A program made the translations under genes and the position numbers. From NCBI RefSeq assembly GCF_030818795.1, contig NZ_JAUTAY010000001.1, positions 2,604,001 through 2,668,000 on the forward strand: DNA of 64,000 nucleotides. The letters run 5' to 3'. The notes beneath the pieces are model-generated. The model worked only from the letters and a program-made list of their open reading frames with translations, did not search any database and was not told the origin of the DNA. The stretch comes from Microbacterium sp. SORGH_AS_0862. GTDB lineage: Bacteria > Actinomycetota > Actinomycetes > Actinomycetales > Microbacteriaceae. Positions within the stretch are counted from its first letter, which is position 1, and every line of letters begins with the position of its first letter. Positions 42,053-49,364 of the stretch are shown here, piece by piece.

Positions 42053-42215
42053 CGGGCGCGAGATGCCGGTGATCGATCCGAAGGACTTCGCGTCCAGCGT
42101 GGCACCCCTGCTCGCGCCCCTGTTGAACGCGAACCTCGGCACGCTCAGCGACGAGACCATCGCGGAGATCGCGAAGGCCGCAGCCGACGAGCAGGCCCGC
42201 CGGCTGGCGAGCTGA
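42030..42215 (+). CDS. Small helical protein or endolysin C-terminal extension
   Basis: GTG 42030 gives 61 residues (MPVIDPKDFASSVAPLLAPL, then LSDETIAEIAKAAADEQARR), predicted helical. Its frame is open upstream inside the endolysin gene, where it reads AFQTIVNVVRED in continuity, so a one-base shift near 42010 would join it to the endolysin as one 280-residue protein. Either it is a coupled small gene or the endolysin is frameshifted. Its stop overlaps the next ATG by one base. Confidence 0.5.
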   Translation: MNVVREDDGREMPVIDPKDFASSVAPLLAPLLNANLGTLSDETIAEIAKAAADEQARRLAS

Positions 42216-42703
42216 TGGAGCGATACCCGGTGTCGAAGGAGAAGCGCCGCATCCTCGAGGCGATCATCCGGATCATCGACATCGTCGCGTACTTCATCAT
42301 CTTCGTCGGTGGCTGCTATGCGCTGTTCTTCACGCCCGACAGCGTGCAGCGTGAGCTCGCCGGCGCGGACTGGCTGGTGCCGCTGTGGGCGGGCTTCCTG
42401 CTCGTCGGTGGCGGGCTCGGCATGGTGGGGCGGATCTCGCGGATCTGGATCCTCGAACCGCCCGCCGACGTCGCGTCGATCGCGGGTGCCGCGATCTACT
42501 TCGTCGTGCTCGGCGGCACCCTGTTCCAGTCCGTCACCGCCGGTGTCGCGACGACGCTCGTGTTCTACGCGATGATCCAGATGTTCCGCCGCTACATCGA
42601 ACTGCAGATCTTCGGCACCGACCCGAACGTGCACGGGTTCACAGACCGCATCGCGGAGGCAATGCGTCGACGGACGGCGAACGTCGCTCCTCGAGAGGAG
42701 TAG
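42215..42703 (+). CDS. Membrane protein of the lysis block
   Basis: The 162-residue protein has three or four membrane segments: IIDIVAYFIIFVGGCYALFF, VPLWAGFLLVGGGLGMVG, IAGAAIYFVVLGGTLF and VATTLVFYAMIQMF. A charged C terminus follows. Many actinophages carry such a four-segment protein beside the endolysin, with presumed holin or holin-accessory function. ATG 42215 abuts the previous stop. Confidence 0.7.
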   Translation: MERYPVSKEKRRILEAIIRIIDIVAYFIIFVGGCYALFFTPDSVQRELAGADWLVPLWAGFLLVGGGLGMVGRISRIWILEPPADVASIAGAAIYFVVLGGTLFQSVTAGVATTLVFYAMIQMFRRYIELQIFGTDPNVHGFTDRIAEAMRRRTANVAPREE

Positions 42704-42705
42704 GC

Positions 42706-43017
42706 GTGCAGGACGTCAACCTCGTGACGATCATCGTCGCGGTGCTCGGTGCCGGTGGGCTCGGAGCGTTCGCGCGGGAGATCGCCGACATCGTCTCGAA
42801 GGTCCGCCGCGGCGTCTCCACGAAGGAGACGAACCGCAAGAACGACATCATCGCCCAGCGCGACAACGCCACGAAGGCCGCGGAGGAGGAACGCCGCCGC
42901 CGCATCGCCTGGCAGGAGTACTCGGGCTCGCTGCGCTGGCAGCTCCGAGAGAACGGCCTGACGCCGTCCGAGCTGCCCGACGACCTCGAAGACACCCTCA
43001 ACCCCCGCAAGCCCTGA
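42706..43017 (+). CDS. Single-pass membrane protein with coiled coil
   Basis: The 103-residue protein has one N-terminal membrane helix (VTIIVAVLGAGGLGAFA) and a long charged helix (TNRKNDIIAQRDNATKAAEE, then ERRRRIAW). This topology is seen in small lysis accessory or holin-like proteins of actinophages. GTG 42706 follows GAGAGGAG. A terminator follows its stop. Confidence 0.65.
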   Translation: MQDVNLVTIIVAVLGAGGLGAFAREIADIVSKVRRGVSTKETNRKNDIIAQRDNATKAAEEERRRRIAWQEYSGSLRWQLRENGLTPSELPDDLEDTLNPRKP

Positions 43018-43036
43018 GCCGCCCACCCGGGCGGCT
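43017..43036 (+). terminator. Hairpin terminator after lysis genes
   Basis: AGCCGCCC and GGGCGGCT form a perfect 8-bp stem with an ACCC loop, followed by TTCTCGTTCC. It begins within the stop codon of the preceding gene. The holin gene starts 23 bases later with its own GAGGAGG site, so this may be a partial terminator that tunes holin level. Confidence 0.7.
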
Positions 43037-43058
43037 TTCTCGTTCCCGAGGAGGAACT

Positions 43059-43508
43059 ATGAAGCTCTCCCTGCTGACCAGCCGCGCATGGTGGAAGGCC
43101 GCCGCGCTCCGCGCCCTGTACACCGCCGTCGCGATCGCCGTCCCGTACCTCGGTGGCGCGCTGCTCTCCGACGTCCCGTGGCTGACGATCGCATCCGCCG
43201 GCGCGCTCGGATTCGCCGCGTCCCTGGCGACGTCGCTCGCCGGCCTGCCGGAGACAGTCGGCACCAACCTGCCGTGGTGGCTCGCCGCTGTCGAGCGCGT
43301 CGTGAAGACCTTCGCCCAGTCGCTCGCCGCCGGCTTCGTCGGCGCGACGCTGATCACCGACGTCGCCTGGTCGACGGTCCTGCAGGCCGCGCTGATCTCC
43401 GCTCTCGTGTCGCTGCTGCGTCTCATTCTCGCGACGCTGCCCGCCGATCCGACCACGAAGTCGGGGCCTGTGCAGACACTCACGGGCGATCTGCACATCC
43501 AGGGCTGA
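43059..43508 (+). CDS. Holin (r1t-type)
   Basis: The 149-residue protein has several hydrophobic helices (LYTAVAIAVPYLGGALLSD, ASAGALGFAASLATSLAG, FVGATLI, LQAALISALVSLLRLILATL). It also contains AVERVVKTFAQSLAAG, characteristic of the phage r1t holin family. Holins open the membrane at a set time to release endolysin. The strong GAGGAGG ribosome binding site precedes ATG 43059. Confidence 0.85.
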   Translation: MKLSLLTSRAWWKAAALRALYTAVAIAVPYLGGALLSDVPWLTIASAGALGFAASLATSLAGLPETVGTNLPWWLAAVERVVKTFAQSLAAGFVGATLITDVAWSTVLQAALISALVSLLRLILATLPADPTTKSGPVQTLTGDLHIQG

Positions 43509-43541
43509 GCGGGTGTCCGTGGTCGATCGAGGGAGGTTGAT

Positions 43542-45260
43542 GTGCCGAAGCAGGTGACCGTCTTGTCGGACGTGTGGCAGAACACGGGCGGGCCGCTGCC
43601 TGCGAGCATCCGCCCCCAGCTCATGTACCGCCCGGTGCGGGCATCGATCGACGACAGCACGCTCATCGCCGGGGTCGAGGTGTTCGCGACGATCGACATG
43701 TCGTCGGGTGCGTCGGCTGCGCAGCTCGTCGCGGCGCCCGGCCTGCGGTACCGGCCGGTGCTGCGGTGGCTGGATAACCCGCTCGAGCAGAACCCGAAGC
43801 GCTGGTCGTTCGGTGAAGCGGAGTGGGACTTCACGTTCGACCCGTGGCCGAACGGTGGGCGGCTTGAGGATCTCGTGGGCGCGGACGACGTCAACGCTCC
43901 GTGGATCATCGGCCTTACCCCGCCGCCGAAGGCTTACCGCGGCTTCTACCTCAACGCGGCCGGAGCTGGGTTCTACCCCGGCGATCCCGACGACCCTGAG
44001 TCGTCTGGCACGGGCGAATTGTTCCGCTGCACGGCGAAAGGAATGACGTTGGTCGCAACGCTGAAGGGCCCCCGTGGTCGCAAGGGTGACAAGGGGGATC
44101 CGGGAACGAACGCGGTGCCGGCGGCGGAAGCGGTCGGCGCGTACGCGCAGGACGTCGACGGGCCCGCGTACGCCGGGATCGCGGCTGGCTTCCTCGCGGA
44201 CGACGCCACGGCGATGAACGGACGTCGCCTGTACGTCAACGGCGACTCCTACACGACTGTTGTGGGCGGCATCGAACCGTTCACCAGCCGCATCGCTGAA
44301 GCGCGCGACATGACCCTCGAGTCGGTGGGAGTTGGTGGCTCCTTCTACCGTGATGTCGCGATGCGGATGAACGCTGCCCCACCGATGTTGGATCCGCAGG
44401 ACTTCTGCATCCTCACCGGTGGTGTGAACCCGCCGCTGAATTACGGCATGGATGGCGACACGCGGCGCGCTGAGAAAGCGGCGATGCAGGCGGCGATCCT
44501 GCTCGCGATGGCGGGATCCAGGCTGGAGACATCCGCGGGCACCGGCACAGGATCGTGGGCCGACTACGTGTCTCCGGTGATGTCGGCTGGTGCGGCGAAG
44601 ATCGCCGACAACACTCCGGGCGCTGTCTGGTCGTGGCATCCGACGTGGGGCGACTACTTTGCATTCGGATTCTCTCTGCGAGCAGAAGCGGGCGCTACGG
44701 GCGCAACGGGCGTGTGGAAGGTGAACGGCGTGACCGTCATGGAGTCCCGGGACGATGCTCCCGGATCTTCGGTGCCGGAGCGGTTCGACTTCAACAACTC
44801 GGCCCGCAACTTCGTCCCGTGGCCCGTGATGCTCCCCGCCCTGTCCGGGTCGGAGGTCGTCTCCGTGACGTCCGTCTCTGGCGCGATTGTCACCGCGGAC
44901 GCGGTGTGGAAGCTCGCCGACGAACTCCCCACCGTGGGTGTTCTGGTGCCCGGTCTGTACGGCGAGGGAATCGATGCGACGGTGCGGATGTACCGCGGCG
45001 ACATCATCGCTGGCATCGCCGAGCTCGTGCAGAAGTATCCGCGGATGCGGGGTCGTGTGATCCCGCTCGACCCGGAGGCCTACGGGTGGGATCGCGCCGC
45101 CGATATCGGCCCGGACCACGTGCATCCGACCGACGCGGGTCACGAGCTGATGAGTGTCGCCGGTCAGCGTTCCATCGGGCGTGCGCAGATGCTCGCGCCA
45201 CTCATGTCAACGTGGGGTGTCGCCGGCCCGAACTGGCCCACCGTCTGGCCTTGGGGGTGA
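43542..45260 (+). CDS. Receptor-binding tail protein with SGNH esterase
   Basis: The 572-residue protein joins a phage tail-fibre N terminus (residues 1-170), a short collagen-like stretch (GPRGRKGDKGDPG) and an SGNH/GDSL hydrolase domain. The nucleophile Ser236 lies in YVNGDSYTT, an Asn block follows in LTGGVNPP, and the Asp525/His528 pair is in GPDHVHPTD. Such tail enzymes remove acetyl groups from cell-wall or capsule glycans at the host surface. The domain between residues 355 and 430 is probably a carbohydrate-binding insertion. Start GTG 43542. Confidence 0.85.
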   Translation: MPKQVTVLSDVWQNTGGPLPASIRPQLMYRPVRASIDDSTLIAGVEVFATIDMSSGASAAQLVAAPGLRYRPVLRWLDNPLEQNPKRWSFGEAEWDFTFDPWPNGGRLEDLVGADDVNAPWIIGLTPPPKAYRGFYLNAAGAGFYPGDPDDPESSGTGELFRCTAKGMTLVATLKGPRGRKGDKGDPGTNAVPAAEAVGAYAQDVDGPAYAGIAAGFLADDATAMNGRRLYVNGDSYTTVVGGIEPFTSRIAEARDMTLESVGVGGSFYRDVAMRMNAAPPMLDPQDFCILTGGVNPPLNYGMDGDTRRAEKAAMQAAILLAMAGSRLETSAGTGTGSWADYVSPVMSAGAAKIADNTPGAVWSWHPTWGDYFAFGFSLRAEAGATGATGVWKVNGVTVMESRDDAPGSSVPERFDFNNSARNFVPWPVMLPALSGSEVVSVTSVSGAIVTADAVWKLADELPTVGVLVPGLYGEGIDATVRMYRGDIIAGIAELVQKYPRMRGRVIPLDPEAYGWDRAADIGPDHVHPTDAGHELMSVAGQRSIGRAQMLAPLMSTWGVAGPNWPTVWPWG

Positions 45261-45262
45261 CC

Positions 45263-45835
45263 GTGGCGTATCCGAACCTCCCGACCCGCGCGGTCCGAGC
45301 CGGCGGCGCGGGCGTGCTCGAGATGGTGGGGGCGGGTCTGCTGATCCGTGCGACGGTGCAAGCCGACCGCGCCCTCACCCTCGTCGACGGCACCACGTTC
45401 CGGCTGCTGAACGCGGGGTCGCCGATGCTGCCGGCGCCCGCGAACGCGCCGCTCGTGTTCGACGTGAACCGCACCGACATCTCCGGCGTCTTCATCGACC
45501 CGGCCACCGGGGACCCGATCGTTATCACCGAGGGCCGCCCCTACACGCATCGGCTGACGATCGTCCTCGAGTTCCTGACCCCGGAGCGGAAGCTGCTGCC
45601 GCAGTTCACCGTCACCTACGCCGGCGTCGAGGTGCCCGACGGTGACGAGCCGCTGAACCTCGACCTGCTCACCCCGACCACGGGTGCGCTGCCGCAGGAC
45701 CCGGTGCTGTGGATCCTGACTCCCGGCGAGGAGTGGCCGCCGAACGCGCCCGTCGGGGCGCTCGGCTCCACCCTCATCCCGTACGTGAACGATGCCGGAC
45801 TGACCGTCATCCCGATCTTCATCAAGGAGTCCTGA
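45263..45835 (+). CDS. Tail fibre-associated protein
   Basis: This is a 190-residue beta-rich protein (GGAGVLEMVGAGLLIRATVQ, then RPYTHRLTIVLEFLTPE). GTG 45263 has GGGGG upstream; GTG 45257, which overlaps the preceding stop, is an alternative. It lies between two fibre genes and probably assembles with them. No enzyme motif is visible. Confidence 0.6.
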   Translation: MAYPNLPTRAVRAGGAGVLEMVGAGLLIRATVQADRALTLVDGTTFRLLNAGSPMLPAPANAPLVFDVNRTDISGVFIDPATGDPIVITEGRPYTHRLTIVLEFLTPERKLLPQFTVTYAGVEVPDGDEPLNLDLLTPTTGALPQDPVLWILTPGEEWPPNAPVGALGSTLIPYVNDAGLTVIPIFIKES

Positions 45836-47157
45836 TGGCTGAGCCTGTCCTGTTCACCGAGCTCGTGCTCCCGAAGGGCGACAAGGGCGATCCGGGAGAG
45901 CCGGGCCCTCCGGGACCGAACACGGTCCCCACGAACGACGCGATCGCCGCGGCAGTCACCACTCCGGGACCCGCGAAGACCGCACTAGACAGTGCCATTG
46001 CTGGGGTGGTTCGGACCGCCGCTCACGATCAGTTCCTCGGGGAGGCGGATGGCCCGCTCCTGGCGGGGACGATCGCAGACTCCTCGCAGCCGTACACCGT
46101 GCGCGCGAACCCGAGCACCGCGGGTTTCAAGCGCGTCGGGGGATCGCTGACGCACACGCTCCCCGCCTCCGGCGTCGCAGCGGCCTATGCGGGCCTTGAG
46201 CTGGGCGAGGACGTGTCGTCGATCTGGGCGAACTTCCTCATCCCGTCGGGGTCTGGAACTGCCGAGTCAATTGTCCTCATCGTCTCGTCGGCGCAGTTCA
46301 CCGTCGACACCGGTCTGCCTGCATCCGCGGCCCACCTCGTAGTGAATCAGACCGGCTGGTCGTATGAGACGTTGGACGTGCCATTCGCTACTCCGGTCGT
46401 TTCGGCGGGCCAGTTCGCGACGCCGCTGCCGGTGGATACGGAACTTCAGCTCGCTGTTCAGTTCCGCGGCGACCGTGCATCGATCGTTCTGCCGAATGGC
46501 GAGGTGGTCCTGACCCCGGCGAACGCGAAGATCCTGAGCCAGCGCGGCGCGCACGCGACCCTGGAGCTGTACACGTCGAGTTCCGCTACGGCGAAGGCGA
46601 TCCGTGTCCTTGCGTGGGGTGCCGACGACGCGCCGGATGTGGGCGAAGTGTCGCGCTCGGGGCCTGGACTGTACGACCTCGGACGGGCGCTCGACGCGCT
46701 CCCGAAGGGGCGACCTCTCGGCACATCCTTCTTCCTCACGAACAGTTCCGACATCCCGATCGGCACCGATCGCATCGAGATCATGCGTTCCAGCACGCTC
46801 AGGATCGCTCGGTCCAAGAAGGTGCGCGTCACCGCTGACTTCTGGGTCAACGAGTTGATCCCGACGACTCAGGCGACACGGTCCCTTCTCGTCGGCGCAT
46901 TCGTCGACGGCAACGAGTCGTACGGATCAATGGTTCGGCTGGTGGACGGGTACTCGCGCCCGAATGGGCTCGGCTCAGCGCACACAGAGGGGCGGATGTA
47001 TCACGTCGAACTGGACATCGACGAGTCGGCGTTCAATGTGGGCAACGCCTACCCGATCATCGTGAAGGCTCAGGCGTCCGCGTCGGGCGTGTTCACCATC
47101 CGGCAGGACACATCGTCGCAACGTCGAAACGCGGTCGCCGTCTACGAGGTGCCCTAA
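45835..47157 (+). CDS. Collagen-like tail fibre protein
   Basis: The 440-residue protein starts with a collagen-like stretch (KGDKGDPGEPGPPGP), which trimerises phage fibres. Beta-rich sequence follows, with a lectin/jelly-roll-like domain (residues about 80-260) and a C-terminal strand domain ending in RNAVAVYEVP. It is probably a second receptor-binding fibre. The stop overlaps the convergent acetyltransferase by 4 bases. Confidence 0.75.
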   Translation: MAEPVLFTELVLPKGDKGDPGEPGPPGPNTVPTNDAIAAAVTTPGPAKTALDSAIAGVVRTAAHDQFLGEADGPLLAGTIADSSQPYTVRANPSTAGFKRVGGSLTHTLPASGVAAAYAGLELGEDVSSIWANFLIPSGSGTAESIVLIVSSAQFTVDTGLPASAAHLVVNQTGWSYETLDVPFATPVVSAGQFATPLPVDTELQLAVQFRGDRASIVLPNGEVVLTPANAKILSQRGAHATLELYTSSSATAKAIRVLAWGADDAPDVGEVSRSGPGLYDLGRALDALPKGRPLGTSFFLTNSSDIPIGTDRIEIMRSSTLRIARSKKVRVTADFWVNELIPTTQATRSLLVGAFVDGNESYGSMVRLVDGYSRPNGLGSAHTEGRMYHVELDIDESAFNVGNAYPIIVKAQASASGVFTIRQDTSSQRRNAVAVYEVP

Positions 47158-47648
47158 GCCTCGCGAACATGAGCGGGAACGCCCACGGCGAGAGCACCGT
47201 CCGGGACATCCTTCGTAACCACCGCGCCGGCACCGACCTTCGCGTCGGCTCCGACGGTGACGCCGCCGATCACCGATGCGCCCGTGCCGAGGTATGCCCC
47301 GTCGAGGATCGTCGGAACGTTGCGCGGGTCAGCGCCTGACACTCCGAGTGTGACGCGGTGATAGATCGTGACGTCTCGACCGATGGTGCTGTTCGCGTTG
47401 ATGATGACCCCGCGACCTGCGTGGGGGAGACGCAGCCCCGGGCCGCACTTGACAGTCCCGGGCAGCTCCGCCCCGATGGTGAGCTGCGTCCAGAGCAGAT
47501 CGAGGATCTTCGCGAGCGGACGCTTCACTGCGACAAGACACCCTCGGTGTGCAGCCTGATTCAATCGGAAAACCAGGACGGTAGCCCGGTCGAGGCCGCG
47601 GGCATTCACCCGGAAGTCCTCACGCAAGGTGTCTCGCAGTTCGCACAT
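47154..47648 (-). CDS. Left-handed beta-helix acetyltransferase (CysE-like)
   Basis: This 164-residue hexapeptide-repeat enzyme has IGAELPGTVKCGPGLRLPHA, then GVIINANSTIGRDVTIYHRV and GASVIGGVTVGADAKVGAGA, the pattern of serine O-acetyltransferase and sugar acetyltransferases. The N-terminal CysE helical domain is short, so sugar or surface-polymer acetylation is more likely than cysteine synthesis. ATG 47648 is chosen because AGGGGG lies 7 bases upstream; ATG 47654 is too close. It is leftward against the tail genes, so it is likely expressed in the lysogen as surface-modifying cargo. Confidence 0.75.
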   Translation of the reverse strand: MCELRDTLREDFRVNARGLDRATVLVFRLNQAAHRGCLVAVKRPLAKILDLLWTQLTIGAELPGTVKCGPGLRLPHAGRGVIINANSTIGRDVTIYHRVTLGVSGADPRNVPTILDGAYLGTGASVIGGVTVGADAKVGAGAVVTKDVPDGALAVGVPAHVREA

Positions 47649-47724
47649 CGTCATGCCCCCTGCGCACGATCCTATCGGGCCTTACTCAAAGGGTGACCCA
47701 CCAAAGCACGAAGCTTCCACGCAG

Positions 47725-47759
47725 CAGCGGCCCCGCCCTGTGTAGGTGCGGGACCGCTG
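47725..47759 (-). terminator. Possible terminator hairpin upstream of acetyltransferase
   Basis: Two 12-base arms (47725-47736 and 47748-47759) pair with one mismatch around an 11-base loop. It could end leftward transcripts from the 48-kb genes before the acetyltransferase. No U tract is present, so the call is tentative. Confidence 0.4.
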
Positions 47760-47802
47760 CCGCCGGGTGAGCCTTCGCGGGGTCTGCCCAGCGGGCAACA
47801 GC

Positions 47803-48213
47803 CTAGCCGCCGCGGTGGATTACCTCCGCCGAAACCCGAAGCATCCTCAGCCCCCGGCTGCCCCTTAGTGGGTGGTCGGGGGCTCTTCGTATTTTCCCGA
47901 TACCAGCAGGCATGGACGTTTCGGGGGTGCGGTTCCCACCCGCCCCACGCCGCTGCACACCGAGCGCAATGTGGGGGACGCATCCGGGGAACGCATCAAC
48001 CAACGCCGCCGCCCTGGTCCTCGTGTACTCGTCGCCGTAGTACCCGACCCACACGCCGACTTCATGGTCACGCAGGTCGGTGTGCACGCCCGCGACCTTG
48101 CGGATCTCGTCGACCGCCTGCGCGTGCACGGCCGGGTCGGTGGAGTACTTGCCGCGGCTGCAGAGGCTGCTGATCTGCACGCCGAGGAACGTGAGCGGGT
48201 GGAGCGCGGTCAT
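47803..48213 (-). CDS. Hypothetical prophage protein
   Basis: The 136-residue leftward protein has a plausible folded first 90 residues (TALHPLTFLGVQISSLCSRG, YSTDPAVHAQAVDEIRKVAG, GVWVGYYGDEYTRTRA). The last 45 residues cross a strong hairpin at 47849-47884 and look less gene-like, so the 3' end may be degraded. A short VHTDLRDHEVGVWV segment suggests an alpha/beta fold. Not recognised; it may be lysogeny cargo. Confidence 0.5.
   Translation of the reverse strand: MTALHPLTFLGVQISSLCSRGKYSTDPAVHAQAVDEIRKVAGVHTDLRDHEVGVWVGYYGDEYTRTRAAALVDAFPGCVPHIALGVQRRGAGGNRTPETSMPAGIGKIRRAPDHPLRGSRGLRMLRVSAEVIHRGG
47849..47884. terminator. Strong hairpin, probable terminator
   Basis: AGCCCCCG (47849-47856) pairs perfectly with CGGGGGCT (47877-47884), with extra pairing inside. 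On the plus strand it is followed by CTTCGTATTTTCCC, a weak U-rich tail, so it may stop rightward read-through from the late operon as well as leftward transcripts. Confidence 0.6.
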
Positions 48214-48235
48214 GCCGCCTAGTGTGCGCTGAGGG

Positions 48236-48508
48236 TCAGACGCGGCGCACGCTGAGCAGCATCCACCCGTCGGGGACCTTCGCGCGCAGGGTGGGCATGT
48301 CGTCCGCTTCGACTTCCTGCACGGTGGTCGGGAGGTAGGTGCCGGTCGCGGCGAGGGTGGTGGTGCCGGCGGTCATCTTCACGGGCCCGGACGCGAGCAC
48401 GAACCCTGGCGGTGTGGCGTCGACGAGCTGCTGGTGCACGTCCTCGAGCGTGGCTCCCGTCACGTCGTGGGTCTTCGTCTCACGGGGTCGCACCATACCG
48501 ATCAGCAC
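48236..48508 (-). CDS. Small hypothetical prophage protein
   Basis: This 90-residue leftward protein (THDVTGATLEDVHQQLVDAT, then TGTYLPTTVQEVEADDMPTL, ending DGWMLLSVRRV) appears to be a small alpha/beta fold. GTG 48508 or ATG 48496 may be the start. It precedes the 48213 gene on the same strand by 22 bases. Function unknown. Confidence 0.5.
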   Translation of the reverse strand: MLIGMVRPRETKTHDVTGATLEDVHQQLVDATPPGFVLASGPVKMTAGTTTLAATGTYLPTTVQEVEADDMPTLRAKVPDGWMLLSVRRV

Positions 48509-48548
48509 CCAGCCAGCCTATGTCCGACCCCGAGCGGATCATGGCTCC

Positions 48549-48779
48549 ATGCTGCCCGTCGCCACGCTCCTCGCCTTCGAAGCGAAGTGGGGCGCGCACA
48601 CGGGCGGCAAGGAGGAAGCGATCCGCCACGAGCTCGACGTCACCCCAGCGAGGTACTACCAACTCCTCGGCCGCGCGATCGACACCCGCGAAGCGCTCGT
48701 GCTCGACCCGCTACTCACACACCGGCTGCAGGACGCGCGGGCGCGGCATCGTCGGCGGCGCTCTATGCTCGCGGTGTGA
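48549..48779 (+). CDS. DUF3263-like protein, copy 2
   Basis: The 76-residue protein (LPVATLLAFEAKWGA, then VTPARYYQLLGRAIDTREAL, and a basic end DARARHRRRRSML) is a paralogue of the protein at 12627-12944. The predicted helices match the DUF3263 DNA-binding family. It overlaps the lipoprotein start by 4 bases. Its place beside attR raises the possibility of a role in recombination or regulation at the prophage end. Confidence 0.65.
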   Translation: MLPVATLLAFEAKWGAHTGGKEEAIRHELDVTPARYYQLLGRAIDTREALVLDPLLTHRLQDARARHRRRRSMLAV

Positions 48780-49168
48780 AGAAGCTCGGGGGAGCGGCAC
48801 TCATCGCCGCAGTCATAGTCCTATCGGGATGCTCGGCGCCCGCGCCGGCACCGACCGTGACGGTCACTCAGACCCTGCGGCAGAGCCCAGCGCCGACGGT
48901 GACCGTGACGGTGACTCCATCGCCCACCACGCCCGCGCCGCAGTCCGCTCCTGCGCCCGCCCCGGCGCCGCAGAGCTTCGACCTCACGACCGACGCCGGT
49001 CTGTGCGCGGCGGACGCCGAGATGACGAACCTCGAGCTGAACGACGCGATCGCTCCGCTGCTCGGGTTCCCCGCCGATCGGGACCAGCGGACGTACGACC
49101 AGGACGACGCGATCCGCGCCTATAAAAACGCCGCCTTCGAGCGCGAGTGCCCCGCCCGCGCTGGGTGA
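48776..49168 (+). CDS. Prophage right-end lipoprotein
   Basis: The 130-residue protein has a lipoprotein signal (LGGAALIAAVIVLSGC, Cys19), a Pro/Thr/Ala-rich linker with TVTVTVTPSPTTPAP, and a small domain with two Cys (LCAADAEMTNLELNDAIAPL, FERECPARAG). It is the last gene before attR and may be expressed from the lysogen as a second surface lipoprotein. GTG 48776 overlaps the preceding stop (GTGA). Confidence 0.7.
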   Translation: MKKLGGAALIAAVIVLSGCSAPAPAPTVTVTQTLRQSPAPTVTVTVTPSPTTPAPQSAPAPAPAPQSFDLTTDAGLCAADAEMTNLELNDAIAPLLGFPADRDQRTYDQDDAIRAYKNAAFERECPARAG

Positions 49169-49173
49169 CCGGC

Positions 49174-49192
49174 TGCCCACATTTTGCCCACA
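49174..49192. promoter_or_regulatory. Right arm-type integrase site
   Basis: This 19-bp sequence matches 9026-9044 at 18 of 19 positions in the same orientation and contains the same paired TGCCCAC elements. It lies 96 bp inside attR in otherwise non-coding DNA, as expected for the second arm of attP. Confidence 0.75.
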
Positions 49193-49287
49193 GGTGTACC
49201 GTCGCACACCGGATTCTGAAGTGCTCAACCGTGCTCTAATGGGGCATGTTTCCGAGGGTGCGACGTAACTCGGCGGGCGTTCCTAGA

Positions 49288-49310
49288 GTTCGAATCCCTC
49301 CAGGGGCACC
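49288..49310. repeat. attR core, 23-bp direct repeat
   Basis: Identical to 8931-8953, the tRNA-Arg T-arm and acceptor end. Here it is a tRNA fragment only, with no upstream cloverleaf, which shows this is the displaced copy created by integration. Confidence 0.95.
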
Positions 49311-49333
49311 AAACGTACTTCTTTAGAACCCTC

Positions 49334-49364
49334 AGAGGCCGAAAGCACCGTGTTTTCGGCCTCT
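49334..49364. terminator. Perfect 11-bp hairpin beside attR
   Basis: AGAGGCCGAAA (49334-49344) pairs with TTTCGGCCTCT (49354-49364) across a 9-base loop, followed by TCTCTTTCC on the plus strand. In the pre-integration chromosome it lay just after tRNA-Arg and is probably its native terminator. It now lies inside the recombinase remnant frame. Confidence 0.7.

Larger units (their letters stand above)
8931..49310. mobile_element. Siphovirus prophage integrated in tRNA-Arg(CCT)
   Basis: A 40.3-kb element runs from attL to attR. It carries lysogeny, early, packaging, head, tail, lysis and fibre genes in standard temperate-siphovirus order. The tail genes include a tube protein, a frameshifted chaperone pair and a 1021-residue tape measure, and no sheath gene is visible, so the tail is probably long and non-contractile. 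All essential modules are present. Possible frame disruptions exist in the small terminase and the endolysin tail, so inducibility is uncertain. The host region right of attR contains remnants of an older element. Confidence 0.95.

Noticed and set aside
42639..45143. An 834-codon minus-strand open frame opposite the holin and receptor-binding genes
   Set aside because: It is Arg/His-rich, mirrors the plus-strand codons and crosses four well-supported late genes; long antisense frames are common in GC-rich DNA.
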